From contig NZ_LQIX01000012.1 of NCBI RefSeq assembly GCF_001500045.1, forward strand, positions 1 through 64,000: 64,000 bases of DNA, read 5' to 3'. Source of the DNA: Mycobacterium sp. GA-1199. Lineage in GTDB: Bacteria > Actinomycetota > Actinomycetes > Mycobacteriales > Mycobacteriaceae. The notes under the pieces were generated by a model. It ran no database searches. It saw nothing but the letters and a program-made list of their open reading frames with translations, and was not told the origin of the DNA. Position 1 is the first letter of the stretch. Every line of letters starts with the position of its first letter. Shown one piece after another: positions 1-8,664 of the stretch. The position numbers and the translations under genes were made by a program.

Positions 1-94
1 CACCCGCACCCCGGGCGGCATCTCCAACAGTCGATCCCAGACAGACACGATCAAAGAAATCTCGACGAACCGAAACTCCGAACGGACTCGGCAT
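1..94 (-). mobile_element. IS30-like transposase, N-terminal fragment cut by the window edge
   Basis: An open frame runs off the window edge from an ATG and gives 31 residues starting MPSPFGVSVRRDFFDRVCLG. A GGAG ribosome-binding site lies 7 bases before the ATG. The pattern VRRDFF..V..G...A..A resembles the N-terminal helix-turn-helix of IS30-family transposases, which bind the element's terminal repeats. Upstream, bases 111-122 read CAACAGATGTTG, a short palindrome that could be part of the element's end. H37Rv has no insertion sequence next to dnaX, as far as I recall. Only 31 residues are visible, so another DNA-binding protein is possible, and the family call rests on motif memory. Confidence 0.5.
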
Positions 95-163
95 AGCGCA
101 ACTCCAATCACAACAGATGTTGCACTGACCGTATGAATCCGCGGCGAAAAACCGTCGCCAGAT

Positions 164-1033
164 TCACAACCGAAGCCCGCGTGCGCGCAACGCGCTCTCG
201 ACCCTCGCCACATAGGTGGCGCGCCGGTAGCGCAGCAGGTCTCTGCTAACCCGGATGATCACCCAGTCGAGTTCGGTCAAGGCGAACTGCTTGTCGATGT
301 CGCGCTGCCTCGCGCTCGGATCGGTCCAGTGTTGCGGGCCGTCGTATTCGATACCGACCTTGAAGTCCTCATACGCCATGTCGAGCCGGGCGAGGAACTG
401 CCTGTACTCGTCGAATACGCGAACCTGCGTCTGCGGCGCCGGAAGCCCCGCGTCGATCAGCGCCAGCCGGGCCACCGTCTCCTGCGGGGATTCCGCACCG
501 GCGTCCATCAGCGGAAGCACGCGTCTGAGCCGAGGAATGCCGCGGGCGCCCGCCTGCGCGGCGATCACCGCCTCCACGTCGACGTGTTTAAGGCTGGTGG
601 CGTTGGCCAGAGCGTCGAGACGCTGCACTGCGACGGTCCGGTCTTCGAGATGGCGACCGAGGTCGAACGCCGTGCGTGCCGGAGTCGTCACACGCATCGC
701 GGTCATGGTCAGGAGTTCGTTCGGTAGTACGCGTTCTATCCGCACGACGAGTTTGGTTGGCGCCCTGCGGTTGTCGTGGATGAGTTCAGCGGGCTCCGAC
801 CCGTCGATGTACTTGGTGCCCAAGACCGCCGCTGCCGACAGGCCCGCGACGATTCCGCGCCGCTTCGACCACAGCCATGCTGCCTGCGCGCGATCGCGCG
901 CCGATACCGTGGCGTCACGTGGGACGTAGATACCCGGATACATCGGGGCGTACAGGCGGCGCATCACACGCTCGGAGATTGCGCCGGTGGCCAATGCTTC
1001 GCTCCCGACGAACGGCCATGGCAGTTCGGTCAT
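164..1033 (-). CDS. DUF559 (Vsr-like) domain protein with N-terminal AbiEi-antitoxin-like region
   Basis: Encodes about 289 aa. The N-terminal half (WPFVGSEALATG...YPGIYVP) matches the winged-helix start common to many mycobacterial DUF559 proteins. The C-terminal half carries the DUF559/very-short-patch-repair-like nuclease core: LDMAYEDFKVGIEYDGPQHW, then a conserved DWVIIRVS..LL segment. The E-Y-D-G-x-Q-H motif holds the likely metal-binding acids. The ATG at 1033 is preferred over one five codons upstream because family members usually begin close to the WPF motif. These proteins are numerous in mycobacteria and their role is unproven; antitoxin, defence and DNA repair have all been suggested. 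The gene sits between an insertion-sequence fragment and dnaX, where H37Rv lacks it, so it is probably an acquired gene. Confidence 0.8.
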   Translation of the reverse strand: MTELPWPFVGSEALATGAISERVMRRLYAPMYPGIYVPRDATVSARDRAQAAWLWSKRRGIVAGLSAAAVLGTKYIDGSEPAELIHDNRRAPTKLVVRIERVLPNELLTMTAMRVTTPARTAFDLGRHLEDRTVAVQRLDALANATSLKHVDVEAVIAAQAGARGIPRLRRVLPLMDAGAESPQETVARLALIDAGLPAPQTQVRVFDEYRQFLARLDMAYEDFKVGIEYDGPQHWTDPSARQRDIDKQFALTELDWVIIRVSRDLLRYRRATYVARVESALRARGLRL

Positions 1034-1105
1034 GCTCGTACGGTGCATGCGGGGACCGACGGATCACGGCTGGGATCGCGAGTCATCCACAGGGTCGCCA
1101 CCGTT

Positions 1106-1153
1106 TGTGCACCTGACGACGCTTAGAGCGTCCAAACCGTCGTCAGATGCACA
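1106..1153. repeat. Large palindrome between the DUF559 gene and dnaX
   Basis: The arms TGTGCACCTGACGACG (1106-1121) and CGTCGTCAGATGCACA (1138-1153) are inverted repeats of 16 bp with one mismatch around a 16-base loop. Read on the minus strand, the mismatch becomes a G-U pair. The loop itself contains a smaller alternative hairpin, GACGC/GCGTC. The palindrome lies between divergent genes, about 70 bp before the DUF559 start and 60 bp before dnaX. There is no T-run, so it is not a classical terminator. It could be an operator, an mRNA 5' structure for the DUF559 gene, or a mobile palindromic element. Confidence 0.75.
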
Positions 1154-1212
1154 ATCCAGCGAGACAGGGCTGGCCCGCCCAGCCGTCACACCGCGCCGGT
1201 AGCCTGCTGACC

Positions 1213-3108
1213 GTGGCGCTCTACCGCAAGTACCGGCCCGCGACGTTCGCCGAAGTCGTCGGCCAGGAACATGTCACCGAGCCCCTGTCGACGGCGCTGA
1301 CGTCGGGCCGGATCAACCACGCGTACCTGTTCTCCGGTCCGCGCGGGTGTGGCAAGACCTCGTCGGCACGCATCCTGGCGCGATCGCTGAACTGTGCGCA
1401 GGGCCCGACGGCCACGCCGTGCGGAGTGTGCGATTCCTGCGTGGCGCTCGCGCCGAACGGGCCCGGAAGCGTCGACGTCGTCGAACTCGACGCCGCCAGC
1501 CACGGCGGTGTCGACGACACCCGCGAGTTGCGTGACCGCGCGTTCTACGCCCCTGCGCAGTCGCGGTACCGAATCTTCATCGTCGACGAAGCGCACATGG
1601 TCACCACGGCAGGGTTCAACGCGCTGCTGAAGATCGTCGAGGAACCGCCCGAACACCTCATCTTCGTGTTCGCGACCACCGAACCGGAGAAGGTGCTGCC
1701 GACCATCCGCTCGCGCACACACCACTACCCGTTCCGACTGCTGGCACCTCGCACCATGCGCACGCTGCTGGAGGGCATCTGCGAGCAGGAGAACGTCACC
1801 GTCGACGACGCGGTGTACCCGCTGGTGATCCGCGCCGGCGGCGGGTCGCCCCGCGACACCCTGTCGGTGCTCGACCAGTTGCTCGCCGGTGCCGAAGGCA
1901 ACCACGTCAACTACACGCGGGCACTGGCACTGCTGGGTGCGACGGATGTGGCGCTCATCGACGACGCGATCGACGCGCTGGCCGCCGGGGACGGCGCCGC
2001 GCTCTTCGGGGTGGTCGAGGCGGTGATCGACGCCGGTCACGACCCGCGACGGTTCGCGACCGATTTGTTGGAGCGGTTCCGCGACCTGATCATCCTGCAG
2101 TCGGTACCCGACGCCGCGGCGCGCGGAGTGGTCGACGGGCCCGAGGATGTGCTCGACCGGATGCGCGAGCAGGCCACGCGCATCGGCACCGCGACACTGA
2201 CCCGCTACGCCGAAGTGGTGCACGCCGGCCTCGGCGAGATGCGCGGGGCCACGGCACCCCGGCTGCTGCTGGAAGTGGTGTGCGCGCGGCTGCTGCTGCC
2301 ATCGGCCAGTGACACGGAATCGGCTCTACTGCAACGGATCGAGCGCATCGAGACGCGCCTGGACATGTCGATTCCGGCCGGAGAGGGCGCAGCGCCTCAG
2401 GTGAGCGGGCCGCCAAAGCAGTACGCCCGCAGGAGTAAGACCGAAACGTCGGCGGCCGAGTCGCCGCCCGCGCCGCCGCGCAGCGAGCCGCGGCCCCAAC
2501 CCCAGCCCGAACCGAAGCCAGAGCCCCAGGCCGAAAGCAAGCCCGTACCCAAGCCCGAGTCCACGCCGACAGCGCCCGTGGCCGAGAGCAAACCGCCGTC
2601 GCCGCCCCCGGTGCGGCCGCCGTCCGATCCGGTGGTCGAGGCACCGCCCCCTGCCGCGGTGACGGGTGAGCCGAACGCCGCCGCGGTGCGCAGCATGTGG
2701 TCGACGGTGCGGGACAAGGTGCGCGAGCGCAGCCGCACCACCGAGGTGATGTTGTCGGGTGCGATCGTGCGCGCGGTCGAGGGCGACACACTGGTGCTCA
2801 GCCACGACTCGGCGCCGCTGGCCAAGCGATTGAGCGAACAGCGCAACGCCGACGTCATCCGCGAAGCGTTGAAGGACGCCCTCGGGGTGAACTGGAAGAT
2901 CCGCTGCGAGGCGGGTCCGGCCGCGGCACCGCCGCCGCCGAAGGAACCGGTTCCGGCCGCGCCGCCTCCGCCTCCGCACGACGACGACGAGGAGGCGATG
3001 CTGGCCGAGGCCGGCAGCGACACCTCGGACACGCCGCGCCGCGATCCCGAGGAAGCCGCGCTCGAGCTACTGCAGAACGAGTTGGGCGCCCGGCGTATCG
3101 ACGGCTGA
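1213..3108 (+). CDS. dnaX: DNA polymerase III subunits gamma/tau
   Basis: Encodes 631 aa, the ATPase of the clamp-loader complex that loads the beta clamp and links the replicative polymerases. The GTG start gives VALYRKYRPATF, the usual N-terminus of mycobacterial DnaZX. Walker A (GPRGCGKT) is at residues 42-49, followed by a four-cysteine zinc module (C-x9-C-x2-C-x2-C) and the DEAH-type Walker B in FIVDEAHM. The SRC-like sensor (PTIRSRTHHYPF) comes after these. Residues about 400-520 form a Pro/Glu/Lys-rich linker before the tau-like C-terminal domain. No A-rich slippery heptamer was seen, so production of a short gamma form by frameshifting is not evident. The gene is the first of the block shared with H37Rv Rv3721c. 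Confidence 0.97.
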   Translation: MALYRKYRPATFAEVVGQEHVTEPLSTALTSGRINHAYLFSGPRGCGKTSSARILARSLNCAQGPTATPCGVCDSCVALAPNGPGSVDVVELDAASHGGVDDTRELRDRAFYAPAQSRYRIFIVDEAHMVTTAGFNALLKIVEEPPEHLIFVFATTEPEKVLPTIRSRTHHYPFRLLAPRTMRTLLEGICEQENVTVDDAVYPLVIRAGGGSPRDTLSVLDQLLAGAEGNHVNYTRALALLGATDVALIDDAIDALAAGDGAALFGVVEAVIDAGHDPRRFATDLLERFRDLIILQSVPDAAARGVVDGPEDVLDRMREQATRIGTATLTRYAEVVHAGLGEMRGATAPRLLLEVVCARLLLPSASDTESALLQRIERIETRLDMSIPAGEGAAPQVSGPPKQYARRSKTETSAAESPPAPPRSEPRPQPQPEPKPEPQAESKPVPKPESTPTAPVAESKPPSPPPVRPPSDPVVEAPPPAAVTGEPNAAAVRSMWSTVRDKVRERSRTTEVMLSGAIVRAVEGDTLVLSHDSAPLAKRLSEQRNADVIREALKDALGVNWKIRCEAGPAAAPPPPKEPVPAAPPPPPHDDDEEAMLAEAGSDTSDTPRRDPEEAALELLQNELGARRIDG

Positions 3109-3122
3109 GGCTGAGACGTCCA

Positions 3123-4436
3123 CTACGGCGTCCACCACGGCCGCAGCGGCAGGCCGCCGTCGTAGCCGTCACGATCCAGCCTGACCGCCAGAACCTGGTG
3201 CAGCTGAACGACATTCGTCTCGAAGCCCAGGCGCGAGCCGGCCATGTACAGACCCCACACCTTGGCCGTCGCCAGCCCGACCTCGGCGACGGCGTCGTCC
3301 CAGTGCTCCACCAGGTTGCGACACCAGTCGCGCAGCGTCAGCGCGTAGTGGTGGCGCAGGTTCTCCTCGTGAACCACCTCCAGGCCGACATCCTGCGCCT
3401 CGGTGATGATGCGCCCGGAACCGGTGAGCTCCCCGTCGGGGAAGACGTACCGGTCGATGAAGCCCCCGGCGGTGGAACCGGTCCGGTTGTCCGGTCGGGT
3501 GATGCAGTGGTTGAGCAGCAGTGCGCCGTGACGCATCTTCGACTGGAGGAAATCGAAGTAGGCGGGGTAGTTGTGCACGCCGATGTGCTCGGTCAGCCCT
3601 ATCGACGACACCGCGTCGAAATCGGACTCGCGCACATCGCGGTAGTCGCCGTGGCGCACCTCGGCGAGATCTCCGAGCCCGTCGCGGGCGATCGCCTCCC
3701 GCGCCCAGGACGCCTGCTCCTTCGACAGCGTGACCCCGAGCGCCTTGACGCCGTGCCGTGCGGCATAGCGCACCATGCCGCCCCACCCGCAGCCCACGTC
3801 GAGCAGGCGGTCGCCCGGTTTGAGGCGCAGCTTCTCGAACACCAGCCGGTACTTGTTCTCCTGCGCCTCCTCCAGCGTCGACCCGCTGTGCGGATAGCAC
3901 GCGCACGTGTAGGTCATCGACGGGCCGAGCACCCACTCGTAGAACGTGTTGGAGACGTCGTAGTGGTGATGAATCGCCTCGGCATCACGAGTCTTGCTGT
4001 GGCGCAGTCCTTCCGCGATCCGACGCCACCGCGGCAGCGCCTCCTGCGGGGGCGGCGCGATCGGCTTGAGGTGCTCGATGCCGATGGAGCGCACGATCTG
4101 GGCGAGCACCCGCGCGGGCGGACGTTTGAAGTCCATCTTGTCGGCGAGCGCCTTGAGCAGCTCATAAGGATCCCCCGGATGCACACCGTGCGTCGCCAGA
4201 TCGCCCGATACGTAAGCGCGCGCCAGCCCCAGATCCCCAAGCGCAGTTGCCAGATACGTCGTGCCGCGCGGCGTCAGCAGCTCCATGCCGAGCGGGGCGT
4301 CTTCGGGTCCGGCTGTGCTTCCGTCGTAGGCGCTGAAGCGCAGCGGCAGGTTTCCGCCCGCGAAGATCTCCAAAATCTCGGCCAGCGTGAGCTTTCCCGC
4401 CGGTGCCTGCGCCGCGTGTTCCTTGAAAGTCGTCAT
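3123..4436 (-). CDS. Cyclopropane-fatty-acid-synthase-family SAM methyltransferase
   Basis: Encodes 437 aa, like H37Rv Rv3720. The SAM-binding motif LLDVGCGWGGMVRYAA is visible, as are the CFA-synthase landmarks YDVSNTFYEWVLG, MTYTCACY and SIGLTEHIG. The family transfers a methyl group to the double bond of a phospholipid acyl chain. The ATG overlaps the stop of the upstream flavoprotein gene by four bases (ATGA), so the two are co-translated. A methyltransferase paired with an FAD-dependent reductase is the arrangement known for 10-methylstearate (tuberculostearic acid) synthesis, BfaB/BfaA or TmsB/TmsA. This locus is a paralogue of that pair, so a related branched-lipid product is inferred, not shown. 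Confidence 0.9.
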   Translation of the reverse strand: MTTFKEHAAQAPAGKLTLAEILEIFAGGNLPLRFSAYDGSTAGPEDAPLGMELLTPRGTTYLATALGDLGLARAYVSGDLATHGVHPGDPYELLKALADKMDFKRPPARVLAQIVRSIGIEHLKPIAPPPQEALPRWRRIAEGLRHSKTRDAEAIHHHYDVSNTFYEWVLGPSMTYTCACYPHSGSTLEEAQENKYRLVFEKLRLKPGDRLLDVGCGWGGMVRYAARHGVKALGVTLSKEQASWAREAIARDGLGDLAEVRHGDYRDVRESDFDAVSSIGLTEHIGVHNYPAYFDFLQSKMRHGALLLNHCITRPDNRTGSTAGGFIDRYVFPDGELTGSGRIITEAQDVGLEVVHEENLRHHYALTLRDWCRNLVEHWDDAVAEVGLATAKVWGLYMAGSRLGFETNVVQLHQVLAVRLDRDGYDGGLPLRPWWTP

Positions 4437-5833
4437 CGTCTCTGCACCGCCTTCGCATAGAGATCGAGCAGCCGTGAATCTGGATCGTATGCCTTTTTCA
4501 CTATCTTGTATGTCTCGCCGCCGTACAGATCGTCGAACTCTTCGCGGCTGTAGAACGAATCCGAATACAACGACTTGTGACCGTCGAGTTCGCTGACCTT
4601 GCGTTCGATCAACATGTTGGTGTGTCCTTCGCTGGGGCCGACCGGCACCGACGACCAGAACCCGACGTTGACGTAGGTGTGGTTCGGCCGAAGCGGATAC
4701 AGGGGCCACGCGCCGTCTGCGCCGGCGTCGTCGCGAAGTCGTAACGGGCACAACCAGATCGGCTCGATCGGCACATTGTCGAGAAACCAGTGCAGGAATT
4801 CGGTGACTCGTTCGATCGGCACTTCGACGTCCTGCACGACGCGTTCGCGCGGCGGCCGCCCGTTACGCTGCTCGATCCGATCGGCGATGTCGAACCGCTG
4901 GTCGAGCGCGACCAGCTTCCAGTAGAAGCTGGAGCGCCGGTACCGACGGGGCCACCACCGGCGAATCCGCGGGTTCTGGACGCCGAACGCCCGTGAGCAC
5001 CAGAACCAGTCGGTGTCCCACCGCCACAGGTAGTCGTGGATCGTCAGACGGTCGTGCTTCTGAGCGCCGTTGTCCCCCGCGTGCTGAATCGAGCGGTAGT
5101 AGATGTGCTGGCCGGTGTAGTCGCTGACGGGTCCGGGTGTGGTGGTCTTGAATCCGAGTGTCAGGTAGGCCTCGTCGGCGGAGAACACCACACCGTCGAG
5201 ATAGTCGACGGGAGCGCCCTCGTAGCCGCGCGTCTCGACGATGCCGTCCATGGCGGCGACGAGGTCCTCGATGCTGTTGAACCGCAGGTGGCGCAGCGCG
5301 ACGAACGGCTTCACGGTTTCCAGCTCGATCTTCAACCGAACCGAATAGCCCAATGTGCCATACGAATTCGGGAATGTTCGATACAAGTCGGTGTTCTGGT
5401 CCGGTGACGCGGTGACGACGTCGCCGGTGCCGGTGAGGATGTCCATCTCCAGTACCGACTCGTGTGGAAGCCCGTTCCGGAACGACGTCGACTCGATGCC
5501 GAGCCCGGTGACCGCCCCGCCGAGCGTGATCGTCTTCAGCTGCGGTACCACCAACGGCGACAAGCCGTGTGGCAACGTCGCGGCGACAAGATCTTCGTAC
5601 GTGCACATACCGGCCACGTCGGCGGTGCGCGCCTCGGGGTCCACGGCGATGACACCGGTCAACCCCGAGACGTCCAGGCCCTTCGCGGTGGTTTTGGCCC
5701 GCGGGCGGAACAGGTTCGACGTGGGCTTGGCCAGGCGAACGGTGGCATCGGGCGGAATCGCACGATAGCTGCTCAGTAGCCGCTGCACGCCCGCGGCATG
5801 AAGAGCACGTGCGTCGGTTCGGGCAACAGACAC
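4433..5833 (-). CDS. FAD-binding oxidoreductase (BfaA/TmsA-like partner)
   Basis: Encodes 466 aa, like H37Rv Rv3719. The N-terminal half has the FAD-binding PCMH fold of the vanillyl-alcohol-oxidase class: GVIAVDPEARTADVAGMCTY, VVPQLKTITLGGAVTGLGIE and SYGTLGYSVRLKIELE. The C-terminal half is rich in aromatic residues and ends close to the next gene. In the tuberculostearic-acid pathway the matching flavoprotein reduces the methylene intermediate made by the methyltransferase, using NADPH. Here it is the upstream gene of a two-gene operon. The start codon is the first ATG/GTG-type codon that gives the SVARTDARAL N-terminus; a short alternative upstream start cannot be excluded. Confidence 0.88.
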   Translation of the reverse strand: MSVARTDARALHAAGVQRLLSSYRAIPPDATVRLAKPTSNLFRPRAKTTAKGLDVSGLTGVIAVDPEARTADVAGMCTYEDLVAATLPHGLSPLVVPQLKTITLGGAVTGLGIESTSFRNGLPHESVLEMDILTGTGDVVTASPDQNTDLYRTFPNSYGTLGYSVRLKIELETVKPFVALRHLRFNSIEDLVAAMDGIVETRGYEGAPVDYLDGVVFSADEAYLTLGFKTTTPGPVSDYTGQHIYYRSIQHAGDNGAQKHDRLTIHDYLWRWDTDWFWCSRAFGVQNPRIRRWWPRRYRRSSFYWKLVALDQRFDIADRIEQRNGRPPRERVVQDVEVPIERVTEFLHWFLDNVPIEPIWLCPLRLRDDAGADGAWPLYPLRPNHTYVNVGFWSSVPVGPSEGHTNMLIERKVSELDGHKSLYSDSFYSREEFDDLYGGETYKIVKKAYDPDSRLLDLYAKAVQRR

Positions 5834-5901
5834 GGATATACGCTAGTCCGAGGTCGCAGGCGATGCGACCGCATAGAACTTCTACCGAGGAGCGTGCACC
5901 G

Positions 5902-6339
5902 ATGGGACAGGTCAGTGCATCGAGCACCGTCCTGATCGACACTGCGCCGGAGACGGTGTTGTCGGCCATCGCGGACTACGCGAACGTGCGACCGAAGATC
6001 CTGTCGCCGCACTACAGCGACTACCAGGTGCTCGAGGGCGGACAGGGAGCGGGCACTGTGGCCACCTGGAAGCTGCAGGCGACCAAGTCGCGGGTCCGCG
6101 ACGTCAAAGCCGAGATCGACGTGGCCGGTCACACGGTCATCGAAAAGGACGCCAACTCCTCGATGATCACCAACTGGACCGTCGCACCCGCCGGTCCCGG
6201 ATCCTCGGTGACGGTCAAGACGTCCTGGCAGGGTGCGGGCGGGATCGGCGGCTTCTTCGAGAAGACGTTCGCGCCGCTGGGGCTGCGCAAGATCCAGTCC
6301 GAGGTGCTGGAGAACCTCAAGAAGCATCTCGAGGGATGA
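5902..6339 (+). CDS. SRPBCC (START-like) family protein
   Basis: Encodes 145 aa, like H37Rv Rv3718c. The sequence begins MGQVSASSTVLIDTAPETVL, typical of the polyketide-cyclase/START fold, whose deep pocket binds hydrophobic ligands. The pattern SxTVLIDxxPExV...IADYANV and the C-terminal amphipathic helix (LRKIQSEVLENLKKHLEG) fit this family. The ATG is preceded by a GAGGAGCGTG ribosome-binding region. It diverges from the lipid-modifying operon on its left, so a lipid ligand is possible, but no substrate can be read from the sequence. Confidence 0.85.
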   Translation: MGQVSASSTVLIDTAPETVLSAIADYANVRPKILSPHYSDYQVLEGGQGAGTVATWKLQATKSRVRDVKAEIDVAGHTVIEKDANSSMITNWTVAPAGPGSSVTVKTSWQGAGGIGGFFEKTFAPLGLRKIQSEVLENLKKHLEG

Positions 6340-6344
6340 CCTCG

Positions 6345-6391
6345 CTAAGCGGTTGATCGCAAGCACCTGGTGCACGCGATCAACCCGTTAG
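6345..6391. terminator. Hairpin between convergent genes, probable bidirectional terminator
   Basis: CTAAGCGGTTGATCGC (6345-6360) and GCGATCAACCCGTTAG (6376-6391) pair over 16 bp with two mismatches, and a small CACC/GGTG hairpin sits in the loop. The structure fills the gap between the converging SRPBCC and amidase genes. There is no long T-run, as is usual for mycobacterial hairpin terminators. Confidence 0.6.
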
Positions 6392-6404
6392 AGGCAGGTC
6401 GGGA

Positions 6405-7187
6405 CTACGTCGACCCCAGGAACCCCGCGATGCCGCGCACCACGGCGTCGGCGTACTTCTGCCGCCCCTCCGGCGTCTTCATCAACGCCGAATCGACCGG
6501 GTTCTTCATGTTGCCCAGCTCCACCAGGATCGACGGGTACTGGGCGAGGTTCAGGCCCGCGATGTCCGACCGCGGGTTGAGGCCGCCCGAGCCGATGTAG
6601 GTCGACGGCACGAAACCGGATGCCTGCAACTGGTCGCGCATGATCCCCGCGAATCGGGGAGACGGCCCCGCCTGCGCGTCGTTGAGCGGCGGGGACGAGT
6701 ACAGGACGTGAAAACCGCGCCCGGTCGGCGGGCCGCCGTCGGCGTGGATGCTCACGATCGCGTTGGGTTTGATCGAGTTGGCCAGCGCGGCGCGCTCGTC
6801 GACGCACGGGCCCAGGCCGGTGTCGTCGCCGCGCGACATGGCGGTGCGCACGCCCAGCGCGTGCAGGGCCTGGCGAACGCGCAGCGTGGTCTCCCAGGCG
6901 AACGTGTGCTCGGCGTAACCGTCGTCGGTGGAAGTGCCGCTGGCCTGGCAGTCCTTGGTGCCGCCGCGGCCGGTGGGCACCTGTTTGCTGATCGAGGCGT
7001 CGTTGGCGCCGTTGTGTCCCGGGTCGAGGAACACGATCTTGCCCGCGATGTTCGCGGGCGCGGCCTCGGCCTCGAAGGCGGGGTTGACGAGCGTCGATGC
7101 GGCGACGAGAAGTCCGGTCGCCACCGCGGCACAGCCGCGCAATGCTCTCGTGGCGCCGACACGCAGGCGGGCAGGCACGGCCGTCAC
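6405..7187 (-). CDS. N-acetylmuramoyl-L-alanine amidase (Amidase_3), secreted
   Basis: Encodes 260 aa, like H37Rv Rv3717 (Ami1). It cleaves the bond between N-acetylmuramic acid and the first L-alanine of peptidoglycan. A signal peptide spans about residues 1-43 (Arg-rich start, hydrophobic core, AEAAP). The zinc ligands are H58 (FLDPGHNG), E93 and H148 (SIHADGG), and the catalytic glutamate is E224 (VELGNMKN). C80 and C128 are placed for the disulfide known in the family. The start is GTG. There are no cell-wall-binding repeats, so this is the compact one-domain form used in peptidoglycan turnover. Confidence 0.95.
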   Translation of the reverse strand: MTAVPARLRVGATRALRGCAAVATGLLVAASTLVNPAFEAEAAPANIAGKIVFLDPGHNGANDASISKQVPTGRGGTKDCQASGTSTDDGYAEHTFAWETTLRVRQALHALGVRTAMSRGDDTGLGPCVDERAALANSIKPNAIVSIHADGGPPTGRGFHVLYSSPPLNDAQAGPSPRFAGIMRDQLQASGFVPSTYIGSGGLNPRSDIAGLNLAQYPSILVELGNMKNPVDSALMKTPEGRQKYADAVVRGIAGFLGST

Positions 7188-7289
7188 CGTAACCGCAACG
7201 ACGACTACGCTGAAAGCTCAAACGGCCGCGAGCCGAGGACAGAAACCAAGTCGAGACCGGACCGCAACCAAGACGCAAGGGGACCACTC

Positions 7290-7622
7290 ATGCAACCGCA
7301 AGGCCAACCCGATATGTCCGCGCTGCTCGCGCAGGCCCAGCAGGTGCAGCAGCAGCTGATGGAGGCGCAGGAGGCGCTGGCCAACGCCCAGGTGCACGGT
7401 CAGGCCGGCGGCGGTCTGGTGCAGGTCACGATGAGGGGCAGCGGCGAGGTGGTGGCCGTGTCGATCGACCCGAAGGTCGTCGATCCCGAGGACATCGAGA
7501 CCCTGCAGGATCTCGTGGTCGGCGCCATCTCCGACGCCGCCAAGCAGGTCACCATCCTCGCCCACGACCGGCTTGGGCCGCTCGCGGGCGGCATGGGCAA
7601 TCTCGGTATCCCGGGAATGTAA
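7290..7622 (+). CDS. YbaB/EbfC nucleoid-associated protein
   Basis: Encodes 110 aa, like H37Rv Rv3716c. The Gln-rich N-terminal helix ([20 protein letters not shown]) and the core [22 protein letters not shown] are the YbaB signature. The family forms dimers that bind DNA. An AAGGGG ribosome-binding site precedes the ATG. The stop codon is followed at once by the recR start, the conserved ybaB-recR operon found in most bacteria, often behind dnaX. Here dnaX is some 4 kb away. Confidence 0.95.
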   Translation: MQPQGQPDMSALLAQAQQVQQQLMEAQEALANAQVHGQAGGGLVQVTMRGSGEVVAVSIDPKVVDPEDIETLQDLVVGAISDAAKQVTILAHDRLGPLAGGMGNLGIPGM

Positions 7623-8234
7623 TTGTTCGAGGGACCCGTCCAGGATCTGATCGACGAGCTCGGCAAGCTGCCCGGCATCGGGCCGAAGAGCGCTCAGCGG
7701 ATCGCCTTTCACCTGCTGTCGGTGGAGCCGCCCGACATCGACCGGTTGACCGCCGTGCTGAACAAGGTGCGCGACGGGGTGAAGTTCTGCGCGGTGTGCG
7801 GCAACGTCTCCGACGACGACCGCTGCCGCATCTGCAGCGATCCCCGGCGCGACGCCGCACTGGTCTGCGTGGTCGAAGAGCCGAAAGACGTACAGGCCGT
7901 CGAGCGCACCCGCGAGTTCCGCGGGCGCTACCACGTGCTGGGCGGCGCGCTGGATCCGCTGTCCGGCGTCGGGCCCGAACAGCTGCGAATCCGTGAGCTG
8001 CTCAACAGGATCGGCGAGCGGGTGGACGGGGTGGACATCACCGAGGTGATCATCGCGACCGACCCCAACACCGAAGGCGAGGCGACGGCGACCTACCTCG
8101 TGCGCATGCTGCGCGACATCCCGGGGCTGACGGTCACACGGATCGCGTCTGGTCTGCCGATGGGTGGAGACCTGGAGTTCGCCGATGAGCTGACGCTCGG
8201 CCGCGCACTGGCCGGCCGACGCGCGATGGCATAG
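7623..8234 (+). CDS. recR: Recombination mediator RecR
   Basis: Encodes 203 aa. RecR acts with RecO (and RecF) to load RecA at gaps during recombinational repair. The helix-hairpin-helix region ([18 protein letters not shown]) is followed by a C4 zinc finger with C56, C59, C68 and C71, then the Toprim domain (VVEEPKD, with acidic T-D-P-N-T-E-G-E later). Translation starts at TTG directly behind the ybaB stop codon, which implies coupling. Length and motifs are normal. Confidence 0.97.
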   Translation: MFEGPVQDLIDELGKLPGIGPKSAQRIAFHLLSVEPPDIDRLTAVLNKVRDGVKFCAVCGNVSDDDRCRICSDPRRDAALVCVVEEPKDVQAVERTREFRGRYHVLGGALDPLSGVGPEQLRIRELLNRIGERVDGVDITEVIIATDPNTEGEATATYLVRMLRDIPGLTVTRIASGLPMGGDLEFADELTLGRALAGRRAMA

Positions 8235-8250
8235 CCGAGAAAGGACATCC

Positions 8251-8643
8251 ATGCCGGACGAGTTCAAGGTCGAGGTCGAGCTCGGCAGCGAGCAGCATCT
8301 CTCGTTCTGGGAGAAGCTGCGCACCCTTGATCTGGACAACGACGCGCGCGAGCGGCTCGGATCGCGGGTGACGGTGACCCGCGACGGCGAGCGCATCCAG
8401 CTGTACACCGCCACCTTGGCCGACGCGCAGGAGGCCGAGCGCACGGTGCGCACGTTGGTGGCCGACGACGGCGTCGACGCGCAGTACACGGTCAGCCGGT
8501 GGGACGCCGCGAGCCAGGAGTGGGTGGACCCTGTCAGCGGTGAAGAGGTGCCCGACGATGCGCCGGAGGTGCCGACTCCGGATCCGCGCTATGTGATCCT
8601 CGAGGCGTACAAGCCGGAGTTCCTGCGCGACCTCGGCCTGTAA
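8251..8643 (+). CDS. Conserved hypothetical protein, acidic, downstream of recR
   Basis: Encodes 130 aa, not recognised. The sequence is soluble, acidic and without Cys, signal peptide or membrane segment. The core (SRVTVTRDGERIQLYTATLADAQEAERTV) looks like an alternating beta-alpha fold, followed by a short W-rich turn (SRWDAASQEWVDP) and an acidic C-terminal tail that ends in a helix. The ATG has a good GAAAGGA ribosome-binding site and lies 16 bp behind recR, so the gene is probably the third gene of ybaB-recR. A role in DNA repair would rest on position alone. Confidence 0.7.
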   Translation: MPDEFKVEVELGSEQHLSFWEKLRTLDLDNDARERLGSRVTVTRDGERIQLYTATLADAQEAERTVRTLVADDGVDAQYTVSRWDAASQEWVDPVSGEEVPDDAPEVPTPDPRYVILEAYKPEFLRDLGL

Positions 8644-8664
8644 CTCCGCGCCGCGGAAGTTGTC

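Noticed and set aside
1049..1212. Signal recognition particle RNA (ffs), which lies in front of dnaX in H37Rv
   Set aside because: No SRP-like fold or conserved tetraloop sequence could be recognised; only the palindrome is present.
2697..4460. Long plus-strand open frame of 587 codons across dnaX and the methyltransferase gene
   Set aside because: It is a GC-rich shadow of two genes on known frames, has no family features and is Arg/Gly-rich.
8644..8664. Terminator hairpin CCGCG/CGCGG between converging genes
   Set aside because: The loop is a single base, so it is unlikely to form a hairpin.
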